From contig NZ_JBHTBR010000002.1 in the NCBI RefSeq assembly GCF_042665075.1, positions 124,001 to 188,000 on the forward strand: DNA of 64,000 nucleotides, read 5' to 3'. Source of the DNA: Hirschia litorea. GTDB lineage: Bacteria > Pseudomonadota > Alphaproteobacteria > Caulobacterales > Hyphomonadaceae. A program made the translations under genes and the position numbers. How positions within the stretch are numbered: the stretch's first letter is position 1; every line of letters begins with the position of its first letter. This document shows positions 1 to 7,422 of this stretch, one piece after another. Under the pieces are notes generated by a model. The model saw only the letters and a list, made by a program, of their open reading frames with translations. It was not told where the DNA came from and ran no database searches.

Positions 1-103
1 TGCGGATGTGTGTGTTGACTTGAGCCGAGTCGCAGGGGCATGTGAGCCAGCTAAAGCTGGTAATGTGCTTCAGTAATATTTGGCGGACTGTGGAGTAATG
101 ACT

Positions 104-979
104 ATGACAATTCAAGGAGCCGAGCAGGCTGGCGCTGGCAGATCAGCGAGCAACCGTTTGGCGCACGTAATTGTCATCGGGAATGAAAAGGGCGGCGCGG
201 GGAAATCTACCGTTGCTATGCACCTGTCTGTTGCGTTGATGCGTATGGGTAAAAAGGTTGGCTTGCTTGATCTTGATGTGCGCCAGCGCTCTTTTTCCCG
301 TTATCTTGAAAACCGTATTCGCTGGAACCAGACCACCGGTGGTAGCCTGCCTGTGCCGGAGACGATTCGTATTGATGGGTCGCAAGCGCGAGATCTGGAT
401 GCGGCGGAACAAGAAGAAGCAGAACGTTTTGATGAGAGTGTGAAGCGTCTCTCTCAGACATGTGATTTCATTATTGTAGATAGTCCGGGTGGGGACACAT
501 TCTTGTCCCGCATGGCGCATTCTTCTGCGGATAGTCTGATCACACCGTTGAATGATAGTTTTGTCGACTTTGACCTTCTGGGTGATATTGACCCGCAAAC
601 GCTGGAAGTCGTGCGACCAAGTTTCTATGCGGAGCAAGTGTGGGATTGTCGTAAACGCAAAGCCAAAACCAGCCGTAAACCAATTGATTGGGTGGTGATG
701 CGTAACCGTATGTCGCCCCTTGATGCGCGCAATAAGCAGCGCGTGGGTGAGGCACTGGATAATCTTGCACGCAGGATTGGGTTTCGGATTGCGCCGGGTT
801 TGTCTGAGCGGGTGATATATCGTGAACTCTTTCCTATGGGTTTAACATTGCTTGATCTGACTGAAGCTGGATCAAATGTCGCTTTTACAATGAGCCATGT
901 GGCGGCGCGTCAAGAAATCCGAGACCTGCTTATAGTGTTGAAATTGCCGGGTATGGAAGGCGAGGAAATATCGTTTTAG
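104..979 (+). CDS. mipZ: MipZ, division-plane positioning ATPase
   Basis: A ParA/MinD-type P-loop ATPase. In Caulobacter MipZ forms bipolar gradients through ParB at the origin and inhibits FtsZ polymerisation, so the ring forms at midcell. The deviant Walker A is at residues 29-36 (KGGAGKST, both lysines present), followed by LLDLDVRQRSF and a Walker B-like FIIVDSPG. These and the length (291 aa) fit MipZ better than ParA or MinD. I chose the ATG at 104 because a GGAG lies at 92-95, 8 nt upstream. An in-frame TTG at 80 and ATG at 98 are less well placed. The first 103 bases show no other gene. The next gene is convergent, 8 bp away. Family call is secure; function in this host is inferred from homology. 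Confidence 0.93.
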   Translation: MTIQGAEQAGAGRSASNRLAHVIVIGNEKGGAGKSTVAMHLSVALMRMGKKVGLLDLDVRQRSFSRYLENRIRWNQTTGGSLPVPETIRIDGSQARDLDAAEQEEAERFDESVKRLSQTCDFIIVDSPGGDTFLSRMAHSSADSLITPLNDSFVDFDLLGDIDPQTLEVVRPSFYAEQVWDCRKRKAKTSRKPIDWVVMRNRMSPLDARNKQRVGEALDNLARRIGFRIAPGLSERVIYRELFPMGLTLLDLTEAGSNVAFTMSHVAARQEIRDLLIVLKLPGMEGEEISF

Positions 980-987
980 GCGACCTC

Positions 988-1347
988 TTATTGATCTGAT
1001 CCGATCCAATGGGATTGGGTGTATTTTACGCCGCGATTATCTAAAAACTTTAAGATATTTTCAAATGCATCGCGTTCACCGCCAAATTGGGCTTTGAGCA
1101 TTGCGAGTGTATCGGCATTTGCATCGCCGGTGTGAATGCGGGGCTTACAGGTTTTGTCTAAAACGCGTTTAAGGGCAGGTGTTTCACCTTTAGAGATGTG
1201 AAGATACCAATCATCGTCCTTATTGCCTTTGCTGATGGTGAGTTTGCCGCCTTCATCAAAAGATGCGGAAATATCAAAGTACACCGGCGTATCAGTGACA
1301 AATAGCGTGACGTCGTATTTATCTAAAAATGCGTCTGAGGTTTTCAT
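988..1347 (-). CDS. hypothetical protein, 119 aa
   Basis: I do not recognise this family. The product is small and acidic, with no signal peptide or membrane segment. It has an alternating beta-rich first half (LFVTDTPVYFDISASF, then LTISKG) and an alpha-helical C-terminal part. The ATG at 1347 is preceded by a weak GGAAA. A TTG five codons upstream (1362) is possible. It lies tail to tail with mipZ, 8 bp apart, and is preceded on its own strand by a gap rich in inverted repeats (about 1473-1806) that could be its long 5' leader or a separate RNA gene. Confidence 0.65.
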   Translation of the reverse strand: MKTSDAFLDKYDVTLFVTDTPVYFDISASFDEGGKLTISKGNKDDDWYLHISKGETPALKRVLDKTCKPRIHTGDANADTLAMLKAQFGGERDAFENILKFLDNRGVKYTQSHWIGSDQ

Positions 1348-1362
1348 ATCGTGGATTTCCAA

Positions 1363-2038
1363 ATGCTCATTGTATGTCTTTAGTTTTGCGTGAAATTTGG
1401 GTGTTGGAAAGATGCTAAATTACACACACATACACCAAAACCTCCGCCACCATTTCTGATGCGAGAGTATAAGGTTTAATCGTAAAATCAGGGCGCGAAG
1501 CACACAGATTTTTGGCAGTATAGCTAAGACCCGATCTGCACACGGGCCTCAGCAGGTAAGTAGGCCGCAAATCTGCGTGCCTCGCATGGTGATTTACCGT
1601 GGTGAGGTTCCTTCTTATAAGGGGTTCCTGCCCCCAAAGCCCGCTAAGGATGACGACAGCCACCCCCGCAAAGGATATCCCCTAGAGCACGCCCAACACC
1701 TGCATAGACACTCCGAATGCGCTATGTGGTTTGAAGGGTACACCATCCCACCCCAGCACGATCGGTCGCGAGCCGCCCCATGAGATGTGATGGAGGTAGT
1801 ATGCACGAGGTTTTCAGGAGGGGGATAAGTTTTCTGTTTCGGAATGATGAATGTGCATTCAGGCAGGAATGCTTCTATAGATTGAAGACTGCATTCAGCT
1901 AAAACTCAAGGTTTTGTGTGAGGGTAAAATGATAGAAAAAACACTATAAAAATAAGGTTTAAGACAGTTTTGTGACGATTGTGTACCACTGAAAATTAAT
2001 CCAATTCACATAGCAAGGAACCTCTTGTCTCTATTGCT
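1363..2038. other. 676-bp gap without a convincing gene
   Basis: Short open frames here (1415-1663 and 1615-1806 on minus, 1577-1783 on plus) overlap one another, resemble no known protein and have no ribosome binding sites. The part at 1473-1806 is visibly more GC-rich than its surroundings and full of inverted repeats, and is described separately as a possible structured RNA. The part at 1830-1910 carries repeated GCATTC/GAATGC elements. The rest, up to the GGDEF-EAL gene, is AT-rich and presumably holds its promoter. I could not identify one. Confidence 0.6.
1473..1806 (-). ncRNA. candidate structured RNA or long 5' leader, family unknown
   Basis: Two 17-nt arms at 1495-1511 and 1569-1585 pair with only two non-Watson-Crick positions. 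Both become G-U pairs if the RNA is read from the minus strand, but are A-C mismatches on plus. Nested inside are GGCCT/AGGCC (1545-1549 with 1562-1566). An alternative GATTTGC/GCAGATC pairing (1533-1539 with 1567-1573) again needs G-U on minus. Further hairpins lie at about 1621-1635 and 1665-1755. It could be an independent RNA or the leader of the small gene at 988-1347. I looked for RNase P, SRP, tmRNA, 6S and common riboswitch signatures and recognised none. Confidence 0.4.
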
Positions 2039-4294
2039 GTGTTGGCTGAAAAAATGCACTCCATAAGTACGATTGATAAACGTGAAACGCTGATCGGATC
2101 GGTAATCGGTTTCTTTCTGATATTCTGTATCGGGTATTATATTTATACATCGGTTGTGGGCGTGGAGACACTTGCGACAGAACGTAAGCAAAATGAGTTA
2201 GTTTCTTCCGGGCTTTTGCTTGAGACGAAAGTGATTGGATTGCGAAAGCTTGAAAAGGATTTTGCAATTGAGAGAAAGCTTGAATTGCTATCTGAATTTG
2301 AAACCATATTTGGTGAAATATATAGCGAGATTGATGCACGCTGGCTCCCCTTAGACATTGAAGAAGCGGTTCAATTACAAAGTGGGTTGTTGAAATATCA
2401 TGCTTCGGCACGCAAGCTTTTTGAGTTTCACAAATCCATAGGATTGGATCAAAATTCAGGACTTGAAGGTCAATTGCGGATCGCAGCGCATAGTGCTGAA
2501 AGTAAAATCCAAGAATTGGGAGATTCAGAGCTATTAGCTAATTTGATGTATCTGCGCAGGCATGAAAAAGACTTTATGCTGCGGGATGAACCTAAATATA
2601 TGCAGCGATATTTTGACCGTATGCATATGCTCAAAGCGCAAATTGAAGAGAGAATTGGTCAAACCTCTTTAAAGCGAGACCTGATTTTAAACTTGGAAGA
2701 TTATAGCCGGAATTTCACCAAATGGTCTGAAAACCGCCAACGCCTCAATAATACGATTGAAGAAATCGACCAAGCATTTGCGATAGTCGATAGTGTGATG
2801 AGCACATTAATTCGATTGTCTTTTGAGCGGGCAAAATACGCCAAGGATCAGGGGAATATCCATAGGTCATTGTCTCAGCTCTCTATATTATTGCTTGGAT
2901 TGCTTGGTGCTATCGGGATTGGTTTGCTGGTGAGTGTTATCTATCGGCATAAGAAATTAAGCCTGGAAATTGATAAGCTCGCTTATATAGATGCGCTGAC
3001 GTCGCTTCCCAATAGAAGGTGTTTTTTCCGCGAATTAAAAGAACTAAATGGCCCTAAGGCACATGTGTATTCTACATTGAGTGTTGGGATTATTGATCTG
3101 GATGGATTTAAGGCTGTGAATGATATTCATGGCCACGGCGCGGGGGATCAGCTTTTGAGCGCTGTGGGGCGCAGATTAGAAGGCTTGATGGATGAGGGGG
3201 TGTTCCTCGCGCGCCTTGGCGGTGATGAGTTTGGTATTATTGTAAGCAATGGTGGGACAGAAGATGATCTGGCGGCATTAGGGGCTACAATATGCGCGAG
3301 TTTGAAATCTCCCTTCACATTAAATGATGCTGTTGTGCGCATTGCAGGAACGGTTGGGTTTGCCCAATTGCAAGCGACAAAGCACTTGTCTGAGAGTTTA
3401 TTTGAATGCGCTGATTATGCGCTTTACCATGCCAAGGAGAATTGCAAGGGAACATCAGTTACGTTTTCCACTCAGCATGAATTGCAAATCAGCGGCAAAC
3501 GAAAAATGGAGCAGTGTTTATTAGACGCTGATTTAGAAGCTGAACTTCAAGTGTTTTTTCAGCCTATCGTAGATTGTGTGGCGGGGCATGTCGTGGGAAT
3601 GGAAGCGTTAGCGCGTTGGACAAGCCCCGTTATAGGGGTAGTGCCGCCCGATAAATTTATTCCCGCAGCTGAAAACCTTGGAATTGTGGGCGGGTTAAGT
3701 TCCATATTGCTGAGGAAAGCATTGGCAGCGGCGAAATCATGGCCGGAAAACACATATCTATCGTTTAATTTATCCGCCATTGATATCTCTTCGAATGAAA
3801 CCGCGCTGAATTTGATGGCGATCATAATGAAGAGTGGGTTTGCGCCACATCGTATCGTGTTTGAGATTACTGAAACGACTATGATGCTGAACTTTCAGCA
3901 TGCCAATGAGGTGTTGAAACCATTTCGGAATATGGGCGTTGGCATTGCGCTGGATGACTTTGGAACGGGGTATTCCAGTCTTAGTTACATTCAGAAAATG
4001 CCCATAGATCGACTGAAAATTGATCGCGCTTTTATCTCTGATATCGAAACTCGCAAAACAACACGCGATATTATGATGACGATTGTTGATTTGTGCCGCA
4101 GCCTTGATGTGACGTGTATTGTAGAGGGTGTTGAGACGTATAAGCAGTTGGAAACTGTGCAGCTATTGGGCTGTCAGCTCATTCAGGGGTATTATTTCTC
4201 CAAACCCCTGAATATTGAAAATGCGCAGTCATTCCTTGAAGGCCGTTCGAGTCAAAGTGTGAATGACTGGCATTGTGGTGTGCGAAGCGCGTGA
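2039..4294 (+). CDS. membrane GGDEF-EAL protein with HBM-like sensor domain
   Basis: Predicted bifunctional c-di-GMP enzyme of the inner membrane. TM1 is at about residues 19-42. An all-helical periplasmic region of about 235 residues follows, with an RRHEKDFMLRD signature like helical bimodular (HBM) sensors. TM2 is at about 279-303. The GGDEF domain has an intact RLGGDEFG near residue 394. The EAL domain has MEALARW near 521 and keeps NLS, EITE, DDFGTGYSS and the KIDR motif. Both catalytic halves therefore look competent, and which dominates cannot be read from sequence. The start is GTG 2039 or ATG 2054. An AAGGAA at 2015-2020 is too far for either. Its stop abuts the stop of the next, convergent gene with no gap. 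It could feed or drain the pool sensed by the holdfast pathway. Confidence 0.9.
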   Translation: MLAEKMHSISTIDKRETLIGSVIGFFLIFCIGYYIYTSVVGVETLATERKQNELVSSGLLLETKVIGLRKLEKDFAIERKLELLSEFETIFGEIYSEIDARWLPLDIEEAVQLQSGLLKYHASARKLFEFHKSIGLDQNSGLEGQLRIAAHSAESKIQELGDSELLANLMYLRRHEKDFMLRDEPKYMQRYFDRMHMLKAQIEERIGQTSLKRDLILNLEDYSRNFTKWSENRQRLNNTIEEIDQAFAIVDSVMSTLIRLSFERAKYAKDQGNIHRSLSQLSILLLGLLGAIGIGLLVSVIYRHKKLSLEIDKLAYIDALTSLPNRRCFFRELKELNGPKAHVYSTLSVGIIDLDGFKAVNDIHGHGAGDQLLSAVGRRLEGLMDEGVFLARLGGDEFGIIVSNGGTEDDLAALGATICASLKSPFTLNDAVVRIAGTVGFAQLQATKHLSESLFECADYALYHAKENCKGTSVTFSTQHELQISGKRKMEQCLLDADLEAELQVFFQPIVDCVAGHVVGMEALARWTSPVIGVVPPDKFIPAAENLGIVGGLSSILLRKALAAAKSWPENTYLSFNLSAIDISSNETALNLMAIIMKSGFAPHRIVFEITETTMMLNFQHANEVLKPFRNMGVGIALDDFGTGYSSLSYIQKMPIDRLKIDRAFISDIETRKTTRDIMMTIVDLCRSLDVTCIVEGVETYKQLETVQLLGCQLIQGYYFSKPLNIENAQSFLEGRSSQSVNDWHCGVRSA

Positions 4295-5350
4295 TCAAAT
4301 GCGCGGTGATAGACCCGTGTGTATGATGGGGCCTTTTGCGATAGAGCGGCCGATTTCGATGCAGGGTTTTTCAATCGTGACGTGGAGCATGTATGCCAAA
4401 GCGATGGAGAGTGGGTAGACGAGTATAAACTCTAACATCATTGAACTTTCTAAACCGAGTTTAGCAATGGCAATCTCTACAGCGTTTAGAACGAGCACAT
4501 GCGTTAAGTAGATTGCGAATGTGAGTTTTCCTGCCCATGCAAGTGGAGCAAAGGATAAGATGCGGGATGTTGGGCTGTGGGTATTAAACCATAAGCTTGC
4601 GACAAGGCCCGCACCGAAAAACGACATGGCGAGGTTCCAGATATTGACCATCGGAAATATGAGAGATGCTGTGTATGTGAGGACCATCAGACCGACACAA
4701 ATGGATGCAATCTCGCTTTTCTTGAATATGTCTATGAGGTGGGGTTTGTTTTTGACGATGATCGCCAGCAATGCGCCAAAGGCAAGACCAAAATAGCCGC
4801 GTACAAAAAAACTCTCACCGTGAGATACAAAGAGTAAGCAACCTATAATAAGTGCTGACACCGAGAATGCCCAAAGTGGCTTTTTGACCAAGAAAAATAG
4901 GATGCATGGCCAGATGATATAGAATTTTTCTTCTATGCCGAGCGTCCATGCATGGAGAAAAGAGTCGCCTGCGGCAAGTGGTCTGAACTCGCTATTAAAG
5001 GAGGCAATATAGGGAAGGGCACGAAGGAAATCATGTTGTTTCTCTGGCTGTCCCAATCGCGCTAAAAGCGTGGAAGCGCAAAAATAGAGAAGAATAGTAA
5101 AGGCGTATAAGGGGACAATTCTGAAGAAGCGCCTGATATAGAAAGCCTTCAGATTGAACTTTTCATCCGCTGACGTGTCCCGCAATAGAAGCCACGTGAT
5201 TAGCCACCCGCTTAAGGCGAAGAAAATATCAACGCCAAACGAGCCATCAATATAGCGCGGTACAAATGAAATGTGATTGAAAATCGTGAAAATGATGCAG
5301 ATGGCCCGCAAGCCATCTAGCGCGTGTCTATACTTTACCATGTGCCCCAA
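4295..5350 (-). CDS. acyltransferase 3 family membrane protein (OafA/YrhL-like)
   Basis: Integral membrane O-acyltransferase with about ten hydrophobic segments. The N-terminus has the family pattern HALDGLRA, and the next segments contain FGVDIFFALSGWLI. HAWTLGIEEKFYIIWP, a hallmark of the family, lies near residue 140. Such enzymes transfer acetyl or other acyl groups to cell-surface sugars or lipids. The acceptor here is unknown. At 351 aa it is the short form without a C-terminal SGNH domain. It is monocistronic and convergent with the GGDEF-EAL gene. The holdfast-type cluster is 34 kb away, so a role in modifying that polysaccharide is only possible. Confidence 0.88.
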   Translation of the reverse strand: MGHMVKYRHALDGLRAICIIFTIFNHISFVPRYIDGSFGVDIFFALSGWLITWLLLRDTSADEKFNLKAFYIRRFFRIVPLYAFTILLYFCASTLLARLGQPEKQHDFLRALPYIASFNSEFRPLAAGDSFLHAWTLGIEEKFYIIWPCILFFLVKKPLWAFSVSALIIGCLLFVSHGESFFVRGYFGLAFGALLAIIVKNKPHLIDIFKKSEIASICVGLMVLTYTASLIFPMVNIWNLAMSFFGAGLVASLWFNTHSPTSRILSFAPLAWAGKLTFAIYLTHVLVLNAVEIAIAKLGLESSMMLEFILVYPLSIALAYMLHVTIEKPCIEIGRSIAKGPIIHTGLSPRI

Positions 5351-5437
5351 CCCAATGTTTACGTCTTCGTTTCGACGTCATTGGGGTATGGCATTTGGCG
5401 CAACTTAAAGCAATAGGGGGGGGCTTTGGTTGTGCTC

Positions 5438-6403
5438 CTATTTAGAGGAGCCTTGCTCAACAATGCTCTCGTCAACTTCTGCCATATCGTTGAGAGTGAT
5501 GGAGTTAAGATCATCCGTTGTCATGCCGCGCAATTCGTTGAAGGCGATACGGGTTGTGATGCTTGGCTTTTTATCTGAACCATCGGTTTCGATGACATCA
5601 AATGCTGCTTCAAGGAGGTCGGTGACGTGCATGTCGCGCGATTTTGATGTTGAGCCGCCTAACATAACCGCGATAACGCGGTGACCATCGCGTTCAGCAG
5701 ATGCGAGCAGGTTGAAACCAGAAGCACGTGTGTAGCCTGTTTTAATGCCATCCACACCGCGCACTTTGTCTAGCAGATTGTTGTGGTTCTTGTATTTAGC
5801 GCGGCCATATTGAAATTCTGTGATTGAGAAATAATCATAATAATCAGCGTGATCCACGAGCATGGCTTCGCCAAGGAGTGCAAGATCGTGCGCTGTTGAT
5901 ACTTGCGCAGCGTCGGGGAGGCCGGATGCATTTTTGAAGCGTGTGTTTTTAAGCCCAAGTTGACGTGCTTTAGCAGTCATCAAAGCAGCGAAACGTGTTT
6001 CTGTTCCACCAAGGCGTTCCGCAATTACAACGGCTGCATCATTGGCTGATTTTGTTACAAGCGCGCTTATGGCTGTTTCAACGGTGATTGTCTCACCTGG
6101 TTTAAGGTATAATTTTGATGGGGCTTGAGCAGCTGCAGTTTTGGAAATCTTTAGCTCGTCCGTGAGCATAAGATCACCAGATTCGAGTGCGTCAAACACC
6201 ATATAAAGCGTCATCACTTTGGTGATAGATGCAGGAAAACGCGGTTCATCTGCGTTACGTGCGTGCAAAACTGTGTTTGTGTCGATATCAATAACATAAG
6301 AAGCGTATTTTTCGGCCCATGAAGGACATGCGGCGAGCACAGACAATGTTCCGGCGATAAGGAGTTTACGTGTCAAACCGGCGAATTTCGACTGGATAGT
6401 CAT
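5438..6403 (-). CDS. D-alanyl-D-alanine carboxypeptidase (PBP5/6, peptidase S11)
   Basis: Periplasmic serine peptidase that trims the terminal D-Ala from peptidoglycan pentapeptides. All three penicillin-binding motifs are present: SxxK at 59-62 (SITK), SxN at 119-121 (SAN) and KTG at 221-223. The first 30 residues are an export signal. It contains both a possible lipobox (LAAC, Cys26) and a signal-peptidase-I-like SWA-EK, so lipoprotein versus soluble cannot be settled. At 321 aa it is shorter than E. coli DacA because the C-terminal beta domain and amphipathic anchor are reduced, as in many alphaproteobacteria. It is divergent from the DUF1499 gene. Confidence 0.92.
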   Translation of the reverse strand: MTIQSKFAGLTRKLLIAGTLSVLAACPSWAEKYASYVIDIDTNTVLHARNADEPRFPASITKVMTLYMVFDALESGDLMLTDELKISKTAAAQAPSKLYLKPGETITVETAISALVTKSANDAAVVIAERLGGTETRFAALMTAKARQLGLKNTRFKNASGLPDAAQVSTAHDLALLGEAMLVDHADYYDYFSITEFQYGRAKYKNHNNLLDKVRGVDGIKTGYTRASGFNLLASAERDGHRVIAVMLGGSTSKSRDMHVTDLLEAAFDVIETDGSDKKPSITTRIAFNELRGMTTDDLNSITLNDMAEVDESIVEQGSSK

Positions 6404-6450
6404 GTCTGCGGGACCCTCTTGTTAAGATGCGTGCGTAAATTAGTTGTAAT

Positions 6451-6481
6451 GTTAATCTCGATTCATTGAGGCGAGGTTAAC
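6451..6481. promoter_or_regulatory. inverted repeat between dacF-like and DUF1499 genes
   Basis: Arms at 6451-6460 and 6472-6481 (GTTAATCTCG and CGAGGTTAAC) pair with one mismatch around an 11-nt spacer. The spacer begins with ATTC, which creates a GATTC (GANTC methylation-type) site at 6460-6464. The element lies in the 136-bp divergent intergenic region, so it could be an operator for either gene. No regulator is assigned. Confidence 0.3.
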
Positions 6482-6539
6482 TAATTGAGGCAGTGAAGAT
6501 TAAGTTTTGTGGAGGAAGCTGCAAACTGAATTCTGATCA

Positions 6540-6944
6540 ATGAATTGTGATAATATTATGTTGGACTTTAAAAATTTAAGACGACCCAAAACACCAAACA
6601 CTTATTTGCTCGCGCCCATTGGAGTGTGTGAAAATGCTGTTCCAGACGCGGAACCGACGGTGTTTTATTTAAAGAATGCGGCGACACTAAAAGCTGATTT
6701 TCTGCATATTATGCAGGACCAACCACGGGTTTCTGTGCTTGAAGATGAGGGCTTGGGGTTGGAATTGCGTCAAAAAACGCCACTTATGGGTTTCCCCGAT
6801 TTTATTTCAGTAAAGTTTATTAATTTAGAAGAGGGTAAATCTACGCTGGCAATCTATTCCAGATCAAAATACGGACGCAAGGATTTTGGTGTAAATCGGA
6901 AACGGATTGAGCTTTGGGTAGATTTACTACGTAAAAACGCTTAA
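6540..6944 (+). CDS. DUF1499 family protein
   Basis: Small soluble protein of unknown function. The C-terminal pattern YSRSKYGRKDFGVNRKR is the family signature. The start is ATG 6540 or, by comparison with homologues that begin at the MLDFKNLRRP segment, ATG 6558. A GGAGGA at 6511-6516 is too distant for either. It is short for the family (about 128-134 aa) with no extra domains and no signal peptide. It is a single gene, divergent from the carboxypeptidase and followed about 140 bp later by clpS. Confidence 0.8.
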   Translation: MNCDNIMLDFKNLRRPKTPNTYLLAPIGVCENAVPDAEPTVFYLKNAATLKADFLHIMQDQPRVSVLEDEGLGLELRQKTPLMGFPDFISVKFINLEEGKSTLAIYSRSKYGRKDFGVNRKRIELWVDLLRKNA

Positions 6945-7082
6945 GGGAGTGTTTGCAATTTTTAATGCGGTTTACCCCCTTACATAACGGATGTGTCTTC
7001 ATATGTTAATAATATGAAACACGCGTTCTAAATATTTAATGTGTTTAGGGCAAAGTGATGTTGGTTAACTTTTGATAGGTTC

Positions 7083-7412
7083 ATGTCAGACGAAAAATCC
7101 CCAACAGACACCGATGATGAAACTGGTGTCGTCACGCGTACTGAGACAAAGACGAAACGTCCTTCTTTGTACCGTGTTTTAATTTTGAATGACGACTTCA
7201 CACCGATGGAGTTTGTTGTTCTAATCCTTGAGCACTTCTTCAACAAGACTCGTGAAGAAGCGACGAAAGTCATGCTCCATGTCCATAATACGGGCGTGGG
7301 TGTGTGTGGAGTGTTCACTTATGAGGTTGCTGAAACAAAAGTGGCGCAAGTTATGGACCTTGCCCGCAGAAGTGAGCATCCTCTTCAATGTGTAATGGAA
7401 CGCGAAGAATAA
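7083..7412 (+). CDS. clpS: ClpS, ATP-dependent Clp protease adaptor
   Basis: N-end-rule adaptor that delivers proteins with bulky hydrophobic N-terminal residues to ClpAP. After a disordered, charged N-terminal extension of about 30 residues comes the folded core YRVLILNDDFTPMEFVV, then the helix HFFNKTREEA, with the peptide-binding residues of the family. The length of 109 aa is normal. An AGGT sits about 7 nt before the ATG. clpA follows after 10 bp, so the two form an operon in the usual alphaproteobacterial order. Confidence 0.96.
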   Translation: MSDEKSPTDTDDETGVVTRTETKTKRPSLYRVLILNDDFTPMEFVVLILEHFFNKTREEATKVMLHVHNTGVGVCGVFTYEVAETKVAQVMDLARRSEHPLQCVMEREE

Positions 7413-7422
7413 AGGTTACTAA

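Noticed and set aside
143..637. Open frame of 164 aa on minus across mipZ
   Set aside because: It is the shadow of a conserved ATPase gene, has no ribosome site and shows no recognisable domain.
1415..1806. Three short open frames in the gap after the orphan gene
   Set aside because: They overlap one another on both strands, resemble no protein and fall in the region of strong base pairing.
1473..1806. Possible tmRNA, RNase P RNA, SRP RNA or 6S RNA
   Set aside because: I looked for a T-loop and CCA end, a tag reading frame, the RNase P core and the SRP tetraloop region and found none; 6S could not be excluded by eye.
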